Part shown: piece by piece, positions 11,311 to 26,739 of the stretch
Position numbering within the stretch: position 1 is the first letter of the stretch
Layout: every line of letters begins with the position of its first letter
Source: Plasmodium brasilianum
Lineage: Eukaryota > Apicomplexa > Aconoidasida > Haemosporida > Plasmodiidae
DNA length: 64,000 bases
Direction of reading: 5' to 3'
Assembly: GCF_023973825.1 (NCBI RefSeq)
Contig: NC_090120.1
Span: 496,001-560,000, forward strand
Made by a program: the position numbers and the translations under genes
Notes under the pieces: model-generated
The model's database searches: none
Seen by the model: only the letters and a program-made list of their open reading frames with translations
What the model was told of the DNA's origin: nothing

Positions 11311-11880
11311 CTATTTGTCAGGATAGTATAACGGATAATTAGAGGGTAAGCTGTCAAAATATTCTGCGGGTAATCTATAAGAAATTTTTGCTCCTTCGTA
11401 CGACCTTGCAAAACCAACTATAGGCATATATTTATAGCAAACTTGTAAAATGATTAAATTATTTCTTAACCCATTATAATAATCTTTAAGAGAATATTTG
11501 GTAATAAAATTCTTAAAATTCTTTTTAGCAGTCTTTTTATTTTTTATAATATAATCTTGAATAATTACTTCGTTTTTTACTTTTTCGGGTGTTTGATATG
11601 TTACTAAAACATAAAGAAATAACTGTTTCAAATTCCAGTTAAACGCTTTTCTCATATCATATGATAAATCTAGAGATAACACTACTTCATCTCCTTTTAT
11701 ATATCTATTGTAAACAATTCTTTTTACACTTTTTACTTGTATATTTGTTACCATTTCCTTTTCATCAAACAAATAAAATGATGTTCCATAATTAAAAACA
11801 CACAGGACAAGAAAGCATAAAGCCATAGAATAAAAAATTACATTCAGCCTATTCAAAAAGTTGTCCATATTTTTTGACAA
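11311..11880 (-). CDS. SPC3: Signal peptidase complex subunit 3 (SPC22/23 type)
   Basis: Single exon, 189 aa, the usual size for this family. It is a type II membrane protein: a short N-terminal segment (NFLNRLN) precedes one membrane span at about residues 14-34, and the rest is luminal. The family hallmark FNWNLKQLFLYVLVTYQT is intact, corresponding to the FDWNVKQLFLYL segment of animal subunits. VGFARSYEGAKISYRLP near the C-terminus also fits. SPC3 is a non-catalytic, essential subunit of the ER signal peptidase, which removes signal peptides from secretory proteins. The ATG at 11880 is chosen because it leaves the short cytosolic tail expected before the membrane span. The 5' end diverges from the prefoldin gene at 13489. 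A 17-bp minisatellite begins just past the stop codon. Confidence 0.93.
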   Translation of the reverse strand: MSKNMDNFLNRLNVIFYSMALCFLVLCVFNYGTSFYLFDEKEMVTNIQVKSVKRIVYNRYIKGDEVVLSLDLSYDMRKAFNWNLKQLFLYVLVTYQTPEKVKNEVIIQDYIIKNKKTAKKNFKNFITKYSLKDYYNGLRNNLIILQVCYKYMPIVGFARSYEGAKISYRLPAEYFDSLPSNYPLYYPDK

Positions 11881-13488
11881 ATGGGTATATTTATAATTAT
11901 ATATGAAAACTTGTTTTCTTAAAGATTTTCAATCGGCGTGCATACATATGCATGGGGAAGGGGGTTATATATATGTATGCTTATGTGTAATTAAGTTTTT
12001 GTACGTATCGACAACTATGTTTATACATATATATGCAATTGTATTTGTTCGTATATGTATGCGTGTGTTTGTACGTATATGCGTTTATATATAGGAAAAC
12101 CTCTATAAATAAGTTGTTACGAAAAAATGATTCATCGTATTTAATATATAACACACCACATGCGCTTGTATGGGTGTATGTATGTATTCATATATTGCAT
12201 AAAAAACCCTTACTACAAAAGCAAAATAACTGAAAGGGCTACATAATATATATATATATAAAAAAAAAAAAAAAATTAGCCACAAATTTAAAGTATTAAA
12301 AACACTATTACATAGTTTTTTTCATAATATTAAATACAAAAAAGAGTTTCATGTTAATATGCTTCACAAAAATTCTCGCCTCCTCGCGTGTGAAAAAATG
12401 TAAGTTATTTTTATTAAGTGTATTATAAGTATATAGGCACGTATGAATGTTCGTATGTATGTATGTATGTATGTAAGTATATGATTATATTCATGGAACT
12501 TAATTTTACTAAAAATGGGAAAAGCGCGACAATGTAAAAGTACATATTTTGCTTCAAATATATCCGTTATATGTACAAATTTTTAAATTTTACCTCAGAT
12601 TTACGCATCAATTTGTAACAAACTTGTACATATATACATATGTATATACGTAAATGGGAAAAGCTATATAAGTTTTATGTACATATTTATGTACGATGTT
12701 TTGGGTTTACATATACATTCATTTTAACATCATTTCTGGGCACATTCTTGATATCCACCCTCACTTTTATATTATTTTGACATTTTATTCAATTTTTTTT
12801 TATATCCTTTAAGCAATCTAATAATTATTATCAACAATGATATAAAAGATTCTCCTTTAATCTTTAATATTTAGTGGTTGTTCTTTTTATTATTTTTATA
12901 TATATATTTTCTATATAGCTATTTTATTTGTATATATTAAGCATCTTCAAAAATTATGCCATAACATTATACATATATATATACATATGTATATATATAT
13001 ATATATAAATATATACGTCAACATAACATTCCAATTGCACACTTAAAATATACTGTTAATGTATGAAGGCCCCAATTAATATATTTCAAATTATAATTTA
13101 ACAAAACAAACAGAAAAGGCGAGAACAATATTGTGCTTGTTAGAAGTTTTATTTCTTTTTAAAGTTATTATATATTTAACTGTTATATAAAATTTACATT
13201 CTGTATTTTTGGAGTGAGATTTTTAAACTATTTTTTTATTTTTTTCATATTTATTTTATCATGCGTTTTAAGGGAAAAAACTTTAAGCGCAACATCTTTT
13301 TTTTATAGAATAAATATATAAAATTTTATAACAAAAAAATACATAAAAATATATTTATATATATAAGTTTAAATAAACAGGAATAATAACCACCCTTCTT
13401 TAAATTAATCTGAAGAATTAAAAACGTGGATATAAATGCCCTCTCTAGTTTTATTTTTTTTATTTTTTATTAATATTTTGATTGAGCA
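11881..13488. other. Intergenic region between divergent SPC3 and prefoldin 4 genes
   Basis: This is the shared upstream region of two divergently transcribed genes. It holds a GTAT-type tetranucleotide tract at about 12450-12480, (AT)n at about 12970-13010, and many poly(dA:dT) runs that probably act as nucleosome-poor promoter DNA. A short segment at 12359-12399 is richer in G and C and ends in a strong donor-like GTAAGT. It is treated as a finding because I cannot establish a gene there. Confidence 0.6.
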
Positions 13489-14040
13489 ATGACGAATATT
13501 AAAGATGTAAAATATGACCTAGGCTTAGATATGACAGTAGAAGACCAAAAAAAAATTGGGAAATTCACAAATTTACATTATAAACAGTCTGTTTACGAAC
13601 AAAAGATGAAATTAATGAAAGAAAATATATCAAACATTGATTCCTCAATTGATGAAGTCTCACTTGTTTTCGACCCCCAAGATGTTATGCTAAATATAGG
13701 TATACGCCCATTTATCCTTCTCTTTCCCTTCTCTGTCTTTTTCTCATGCCATCCCTGTGTGTATGCATACAGTGGTGTATTTACATTCTTACTACAATAA
13801 CATTTTTCCTTTTTTGAATTCCAACAAATTATATGCTTAATTTTTTTTTAATTTTTTCAAGGCGACTGCTTTTTTAGCTTTGACACAGATTACGTGGAAG
13901 AAAGCTTGGAACAGATCAACAGCGAAGGAAGAAAAATCTTAAATAAATTAGAACAAGAATATAAGAATATCATAAAGGAAAAAGAAAAATTAAAAACTGA
14001 ATTATATGCAAAATTTGGAAATAGAATCGATCTCAACTGA
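13489..14040 (+). CDS. Prefoldin subunit 4
   Basis: Two exons, 13489-13699 and 13862-14040, separated by a 162-bp T-rich intron (GTATAC...CAAG). The join in phase 1 restores NIGDCFFSF and gives a 129-aa product, the same length class as yeast and human prefoldin 4. Family signatures are VEDQKKIGKF near the N-terminus (EDQQKINKF in animals) and IGDCFFSFDTDYVEESLE (IGDVFISHSQEE in animals). These sit between two helical arms that form the coiled coil. Prefoldin is the hexameric cytosolic co-chaperone that delivers nascent actin and tubulin to the CCT chaperonin, and subunit 4 is one of its four beta-type subunits. The first exon alone would read into the intron and stop at 13800, so the spliced form is required. 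The gene diverges from SPC3 and is followed by a long spacer. Confidence 0.93.
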
Positions 14041-14866
14041 ATGCATTATTACATATATATTATGTACATACATGTATAATGTAACTAGACCCCCGCTCTT
14101 CAAATGATATAGCTTTTTTTATTCTTTTTTTGTGTAAGAAGGACAGCACAGTTTAAATGAAAAAATTTATTATAAAATGTAGGCATTTCCTTAAAATTTG
14201 CCAAGGTTAACTTAGTTTCCTTTATTTTTCTTGTGAAAAACATACAGAGGGAAAATTTTCCCCTTTGCAATTACGTCTATCAGCATGGGAACATACGTAT
14301 GTACAATTACACATCCACACATACATACAAACGTATATAGCCCCACGCTTACACATGTGCATATTTATATAAATACAATGTGGGTTCAAGTATTATGAAA
14401 ATTTGATTCTTCATATTTTAAAAGTGCGTTGTTTTTCTACATACAAATACATATAAGGATCGGTCGCTACGAACATTTTTCATTCTTTATTCATCTTCTA
14501 TTTTATTTTATGATACATGACTTTTTTTGTTTTTCTCTACAATATACTGTTTTTTAAATTTTTTTTTTATTTGACTTTATTTTTTGTTATTTCACAAATA
14601 AACATGTTTCTAACAAAAAACAACAAAAAAAAAAAAAAAAAAAAATACCAAAAAGAACATACTAGAATAAATATCACATTTACTAGTAAGTTAAAATAAA
14701 AATTAAGCAGTACATATTCACACCTGTATGTAAAGTTCATGTACATGTACAAACAAATATGTTATAAGCGTATGTACAATGGTTTCTGATTCTATTATAT
14801 ATATCATCTCAAAAATAGGTCAATATACTAATTTCCACACTTTTTTTACAGAATTATATTTTTATA

Positions 14867-14929
14867 TGCCCAAGGTAACGTAAAGCTGGGCAAAACTTGA
14901 AAAAGGCAAAATTAACACGCAAGTGTTAA
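14867..14929 (+). ncRNA. Two-hairpin element with a GCAA tetraloop (possible structured RNA)
   Basis: TGCCCA at 14867-14872 pairs perfectly with TGGGCA at 14887-14892. Then TTAACAC 14912-14918 pairs perfectly with GTGTTAA 14923-14929 around a GCAA loop, a GNRA tetraloop if the plus strand is transcribed. The segment is richer in G and C than its surroundings. It could be a 3' UTR element of prefoldin 4, 830 nt upstream, or a separate small RNA. I recognise no family. Confidence 0.35.
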
Positions 14930-15579
14930 CACATTTATATATACATAAATATTATATACATGAAGAACATGCTTCTTATACAAACCACTTTTCTTTTTTT
15001 TTTTACCCCTTTTCTTGGTAACGAGATGTGTATAGAATCACTCAAAATATGTCTATTCATTTTCAAAAACAAATTCCTTTTTCGAATTTTTTTTTATACT
15101 AAAAAATAACTTCCATTTTTAAAAGGATTTCCTCTAAGATTTGTTAAGAAATATACATAAAAAAATAATAAATGGAATTTGTTTCATCTAGTTTTAATTA
15201 AATTAGTATTAGTAAATTTATATTAGTATGTATATATATATATAAATATATTTCGTACACGCGAACGTTTATATTCGTAAAATGGTTATATATGGAATTG
15301 AAAAAAAAAATTTTAATTCGGTGAAGAAAAAATTTGAAGTATAATCTATTATTATACAATTACACTCATATGTATTAGAAAAATGAACTAAAATTGAAAA
15401 AACTAAGAATATATATAATATTATCAATAAAAAATGTTATATATTAAAATATAATGAAAAATAATGGGAATTTCCTATTTTATAAAAAAAAAATTTTTTT
15501 TTTATGAACATATGCTATTATTAATTTAGAAGAAAATTTTCCTATTATATATTATATATTAAAATTACACAAACGTGGC

Positions 15580-15597
15580 ATTCGTTATATAACGAAT
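15580..15597. repeat. Perfect 18-bp palindrome
   Basis: ATTCGTTAT followed by ATAACGAAT forms an uninterrupted inverted repeat in the spacer upstream of the ubiquitin protease. It includes two CG dinucleotides, which are scarce here. It could be a dimeric protein-binding site or chance. No partner site was found nearby. Confidence 0.4.
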
Positions 15598-15821
15598 TAA
15601 TGAAAGATTTAAAAAAAAAAAAAAAGTTTTACCATTTGTAATTATGGTATGCATAAAAAAAAAGAAAAAAAATTAAATTGCCTAATTTATTTTTTCTTTT
15701 TTTTGAAAAAAGAATTAAGTGAAATTCTTCTTTTTTATAACAATTTCCATTAAGATGAAATAATATAATATATATTGAGCAGTGAGCACATTTATATCTT
15801 CATATATTATATTGTTAATCT

Positions 15822-15867
<46 letters not shown>

Positions 15868-16879
15868 CATTTATACTATATACGTATATACATTTACATA
15901 TTTAACATACATTTAAATATATGTTTTACATTGATTGTACATTGCACTGGAATTTATTCATGGCACTGTTACATGTTTTATATTGTCATGTATGTATAAT
16001 AATATAATGAAACGTATATAATATATATATATATAACACATGTATTTATCATATATAATGTACATATTCCATACAGTTAGCTCCGAGTATATATTGCACA
16101 ATTTCGTACAATTGTATGTATACATAAGATGTGAGAACAAAAGATTAAAATAAAAAATTTAAATTCATTTATATATAACTTTTAATTTTTATGATATAAT
16201 GATATTTAACCCAAATTTTGTTTATACATTATTTTGCGAATATTTTTAAAGGTACTCTTTTTAAAAATTTGACTTAATCATTATTCGAATTTTTAATTAA
16301 TATGAGTTTTTTTTTTTTTTTTTTTTTTTTTTAAAGTAAAATATAATTAATAGGATTTTTATCCTTTGAATAAATAGAAGAATATCAGTGGTATGTCATA
16401 AATATTAAATCATACTGAATGTATAACCGAAGCACAAATCTATGCTCATCCATACCCATCTATATATATATCTACCCATGTTTTAGCATTAAGTGAACAA
16501 AACGTAGAAAAGGAGCAACTCTTTGTATACATGTATGTGCATATGTACATATATATATGTATTTGTGTTTTTGCGTACATAAATGGTTGTTCCTTTACCA
16601 AAAGTTTTATGCTACTCTTATACAATTGTTACTCCCGTTGTAATGTATATTACCTTTTTCCATGTTTGTTGAAATATGAACCCATTTTAGATCACACTTT
16701 TTTTTTCTTTTTTTTTTTTACCGTACCATTGTGGAGTATATAAAGAGATACATGTTAAATTCATTTGTACTTTTTTTTCCTTTTCACCATTCCATCTTTT
16801 ACCCATTTTGATAGTACATTTACAATTGCCGTAAATAATTTTCTAAAGTTAAGCTTGATGTATTTGTTTATTTTTTATA

Positions 16880-22012
<5,133 letters not shown>

Positions 22013-22995
22013 ATTATATACCTAGTTTACTATTTTTTTTTATTTTTATAGTTATATAATTTGAATATACTTTTCCATGTTTAATATTTATCCCTCCTTG
22101 TAGTAGTTTTTTTTTTTTTTTTTTTTTTTTTTGATATATAATTTTATCACCATTCTACATATTTAATATGCACTTCGTTTTATTTAACTTTTTTTTTTCT
22201 TCAGTTTGTCTGACGATATAGATATTATACTTTTTTTCCATATTTTATATATTTGCTTCACTATTTTTTGCCTCTCTATTTTTTTCTTTGTTTTTTTTAA
22301 CCTTCATTTTCATTCATTATTTTAAAACCATATATGAAATGAATTTTTTGCGAATTCTTACTAAATTTTTTTATAATTTTTTTTTCTTATCAAATTATTT
22401 GAATACTTGCCTCCAAAAATATTTTTTCTGTTGTCTTAAGATGTACATGTTTGCAAAGGATCTTATTTTTTTTTATATCATTAAAAAAAAAAAATACAGT
22501 AATAATATAGAAATCTATAAGGATAATATTTATAAAGTATATTTTTTCAGTTGTATAATTTTATAAAAATAATAGATGTTCACTTTAAAAAAGAAGAAAA
22601 TGCACTTGCGCATTTGGGTAAAAAAACATAATAGGTTAAAAAAATATAACATTAACTTGAAAAAAGAAAGGGTAAAATGCAACAATTTGTTGTAAAAAAT
22701 TTTAACATTTATGTATATTCATACTGAAAAATTTCACATATTATGAAAAATATACATAAGAATACTTTTTTCTGCATAGAATAACTTCTAAAAAATAAAT
22801 TCAAGTGAATCAGAGAGGGAGAAAATAAAAAAAATGCTAAAAACATAGATGTTGTATTTTCATGAGAAGGCTAAATAAAAATGATAAATTGTTTTAAACA
22901 AAATGGCAATTACCTTTTTTAGGTTACTTCTTTTTCATTTGTTTGTTTAATCGTTTTTTTTTTTTTTTTTTTTCTTTTACTATCAATTTTTTCCA
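22013..22995. other. Intergenic region between convergent ubiquitin protease and HU genes
   Basis: A convergent 3' spacer with long poly(T) tracts (about 22109-22131 and 22958-22973). A Phe-rich open frame at 22288-22566 is explained by T richness. No conserved feature was recognised. Confidence 0.6.
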
Positions 22996-23711
22996 TCAAT
23001 AAATTAACTTTTCATTTACATTTTCTTTGAAACTTTCATTAATGTTTCCCATATGTAAATCATCTTCTTCTAGTTCATTTTCATCTTGATCAGTTTCTCT
23101 TTTTTTAGCTTTTACATTTACTTTTATCAAGTCTTTAAATATTTTCGAGAATTTAAAATGTGGCATGTGACTACTTTCTAAGTGAATATCTTCTTTTGTT
23201 CTCAAATTTTTAATACATCTTTTCTTTCTGAAAATATTATAATACATACCAAATTTATGAATGTAGATCTTTTCATTATTTTCTAAATGTTTATATATAT
23301 TATCAAATATTCCATTCATAATTTTCTCAACGGTCTTTTTGCTTTCTTTTGTTTCCATTGAAACTTCTTCTATTATTTGCTTCTTTGTAATTGCCTGAAC
23401 AATCAGGAAAAAAAATTATAAAATAAAAGGAGGTAAGAAAAAATTAAATAATAGAAGAAAAAGTAAAATAGTACAAAGCATAATTTGATATAAGTTCAAC
23501 TATTTCGACTGCTTTTTCTATATGTTTTAACCTGTGAAACAGGTACTTTCGAAGAACTCTGATATAAAGCATTTTTATTGTAAGAGTTGTTAACCCCAAT
23601 TTTGTTGTTTATTATGTTATTTTTATGAACATTAATAAAAGCTCTACGTGAATAAGCAAATTCAAGTGTGAAAAAGAAAAGATACAATAATATGTACATT
23701 TTATTGAGCAT
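22996..23711 (-). CDS. HU: Bacterial histone-like DNA-binding protein HU
   Basis: Two exons, 23711-23532 and 23394-22996 (donor GTTAAA, acceptor TTCAG, phase 0), giving 192 aa. Residues 1-~20 (MLNKMYILLYLFFFTLEFAYS) form a signal peptide, followed by a basic Asn/Lys-rich stretch that resembles an apicoplast transit peptide. The HU fold starts at the second exon: AITKKQIIEEVS, then IHKFGMYYNIFRKKR (the family's GFGTF strand) and PHFKFSKIFKDLIK (PAF..GK.LKD). HU compacts and organises organelle DNA; in Plasmodium the known HU acts in the apicoplast. The intercalating Pro of the RNPxTG motif is replaced (IKNLRTKE), and the C-terminus has an acidic extension. The start at 23711 is preferred over an upstream Met because the extra codons would translate a poly(A) tract. 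Confidence 0.92.
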
Positions 23712-26700
23712 ATATTTTGAGAAAGAGTACTTTACTAAGTTAAGAAAAAAAAAAAAAAAAAAATTCAAATATACATACACATATGGGTTATGCAACTATA
23801 TATATTTATATATACTTTTTTTACTAGTTCATTTTAGTAACAAATTCCATTACTGTGGTAAATGTATTTACATTTAACCTTGACATGTTATGTGCATACA
23901 TTATTTTACTTTTCAAAATTACTGAATAGTAAGTAAATGTGTTTGTTTTAAATTAAAAATGTAAAAAATTTAACATAAAAAATTTATTTTATATTATTTA
24001 AAAAGGTACATTAAAAAAGAAAAAAAAAAAAAAAATAGTAAATAAGTGGACCTTTTTAATGCCGTATCGAAGGTATTTAAGGATAAAAGGATAAACAGTA
24101 TAAAATTAATTATAGTTTTTTTTTTTTAAATAAATATTAATATATTTTAAAGCATTTAAAAAAAAATGATGGAAAAATATTCTTTTCCGCGGTTGTTTCG
24201 GCTTTTTTTATTTTTTTTTTTTCTAATATTAAAAAACTAATTATTTTATTTTATTGTGTCGCACTTAATGTGCTAAATTTTAAACAACAAAATGGTAAAA
24301 CACAGGAAATAGTATTTTTCCTTTCTTATGTGTTTTCATATTTTTTTACACTTTTTAAGAGTTTTTACACACTTTTATTCGCTTTTAATATTTTTATTTA
24401 TTTTTGTATTTTCTTATTTTATTACACAAAGTGAGCGAAAAGATACTTTATTTTATTCATGTACAAAAAAAGATTAAAATGCATTTGTGTAGAAGTTTAC
24501 TCTTTTTTTTTCTGCTTATATTTGACCATGGTATCAAAATAAAAACTAAGGAAAATATACAGTAATAATACGCTTACATTCATGTTTTCCATTTTTAATT
24601 ATGAAAAAAATAACTTTATATTCATGTGTTTAAATGAGAATTATTACACCTTTTGTAAAGGTTTATCTTAATTCGTTTTACTGTTCCTTTTTATTTAGAA
24701 AACAAAAATATTATTGCTTTTGCAATAATATTTTTCGAATACACCTTTTTTCAAGAAATAAAATTTATATTTAATCCCTTTTATTAATACTTTCAATAGT
24801 AAATTATTTTAAAATATTTATTAAAATGTGAAAGACCCATGTTGCATACATATATGTTTGCTATATGTTAATAAATGGAATAGTATGTTTATTCTCTCCT
24901 ATTATATAACATTCTAGATGTTCTTACTTTTTCGTTTTACCTTAAAAAGTTTTATTTTCAAACTAATGAATTACGCATTATTTGAAATATTTTTAAAAAC
25001 TTATCAAGAAATATTAATGTGCATATTAAAAAAAATAAAAAAGGAAAGTACGGGAATAATGTACTACTATTCAAGAGGTAGTTAAATCAAAAGGTGTTAA
25101 CGTTATTACAATGACATAATCCTATTCCCATTTTGTACTAAATAATTCCCCATATCAATAATGAAAATAAAAAAAATTCATTTTTTATAAAACATATTTT
25201 ATAATGTATAAAATTTGTTTTTTTCAAAAGGACGTAGCTTTTTCTTACTTATATGCAATAACACAAAAATAATGTAAGGCTCATTTAGTGATTCGTAAAT
25301 TAATATATATTTCTGCCATATATATACAACTAGAAATATATATACATAATATGTTTATTTTATTTTTTTTGGTCTTTCCCATTTTACTAAATATTTTGAT
25401 ATAAAAATAAAATGTGTATTTGTGTACACATATTGATAATAATAACTTAAGGTAACAAACTTCGTATTATACTTTTTTTTTTTTTTTTATTGTTGTCTTT
25501 TTTTTTGTAAAAAACATTTTAGACCCCCACTTACCCTGTCTTTTTCATTTTAGTATTAATTTTCACGTTATTTACATATTATTTGCATGTTATTTTAAAT
25601 TTATTTTATTCTTTTTTAACTCTCCATTTTATGGAATAGGAGATCACTCAGCAATGGTAGGAAATATGAAGAAGCCTTGGCCATATTACTTGCGATAAAT
25701 TTTCATTTTATATACATAAAATTATAAGGAGTAACCCTTTAATTTTCCTACAGAACGAAGTTTATATATGTATATATGTATGTCTACTTATATATATAAG
25801 TATGCACACATATACTAAAAGTTTATTTACTTTTTAGTTCATTCTTTTATATTCTAATTTTCCTATGTTCGCTCTATTTTATACTTATATTACTATTTAG
25901 TTATTTTATGGAATGTTATAACTATTATCTATTAATCAATAATTTGATCCTACTTTTTTTTTTCTCTTTTTACAAATAAACATCGTATAATTCGTTAAGT
26001 AGACCAATTGACAATTCGAGCATATTATTATTAAGTAAAAAATTTTGTCTATATTTTTTTGGTTTTTTAAAAAATAATTAAAAAGAAAAAAAAAAAAAGT
26101 AAATAACGAATTCATACATGTAATAATTACAGTTAAAAATCTAGAAGTTCTATTAATAAAATAGGGTATACTCGTATGCTTATAAAATATATATTAAAAA
26201 AAAAAAAAAAAAAGTCAGCAATAATCACTCTGTTTTGGTAATAATATGTAAGGAAAAATACTATAGCAAAATAAATAAGCTTTAACGAAACAAAAATTTT
26301 GCTATTGGCTTTTTTTTTTTTTTTTTTTTTTTTTTTGATATTTATTCACATAAACAATAATTAATGTTAAATGAACTTTAACTTACATCTCTTTAACAAA
26401 TTCTTAATGCTTTATTTTTTTTTTTTTTTTTACATTCCTTTTCTGCGCAAATATTTTGTCAATTTATTTTTTTTTTTTTTTTAAGTATTCATTTTTACCC
26501 TTTTTTATTCATTATATTATGCTTCCTTTTTTTTTTCTTCCCCAAGCATATATAATTAAACGCATAATAGTATAACAACATAAAATACAGCACATATATT
26601 TATATGCTCTTATATGAAGTTTAGCTACGACGTAATTAACGAATGCGTAATATCATCCTACTTTTTCTTTTTTTTTTTTTTTTAAATTACTAGCACAATA

Positions 26701-26739
26701 ATCAGAGGACGCACTGATTTATTTGATGTAAAGTTCAAA
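23712..26739. other. 3-kb intergenic region between divergent HU and RPA1 genes
   Basis: Shared upstream DNA of two divergent genes. It is dominated by homopolymer A/T runs (for example about 26311-26336, 26408-26430 and 26468-26482). It is not extreme or repetitive enough in composition to call a centromere. One short island at about 25620-25690 stands out (see the separate entry). Promoters for HU and RPA1 are presumed here. Confidence 0.55.
25620..25690. other. Isolated GC-richer island, coding or RNA potential unresolved
   Basis: About 70 bp with far higher G+C than the surrounding DNA, beginning GGAATAGGAGATCACTCAGC. One plus frame reads NGRKYEEALAILLAINF, which looks like a TPR-type helix. 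Another plus frame and one minus frame are also open, and no start codon, splice partner or snoRNA box pattern is convincing. AATATG and CATATT could pair across it. It may be a remnant exon or a small RNA. Confidence 0.3.

Larger units (their letters stand above)
14041..16879. other. Long intergenic region between prefoldin 4 and the ubiquitin protease
   Basis: About 2.8 kb of AT-rich DNA between two plus-strand genes. It includes the prefoldin 3' UTR (a 14-bp palindrome GGGAAAATTTTCCC at 14249-14262), a hairpin-bearing island at 14867-14929, an 18-bp palindrome at 15580-15597, an (AT)n tract at about 15825-15865 and a T27-class run at about 16306-16333. The last kilobase presumably holds the promoter and 5' UTR of the ubiquitin protease. 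Open frames here (for example 15775-15999) are low-complexity Tyr/Ile products of the (AT)n tract. Confidence 0.6.

Noticed and set aside
22288..22566. 92-codon Phe-rich plus-strand frame between convergent genes
   Set aside because: Composition follows T-rich DNA, with no start context or domain. It resembles 3' UTR sequence.
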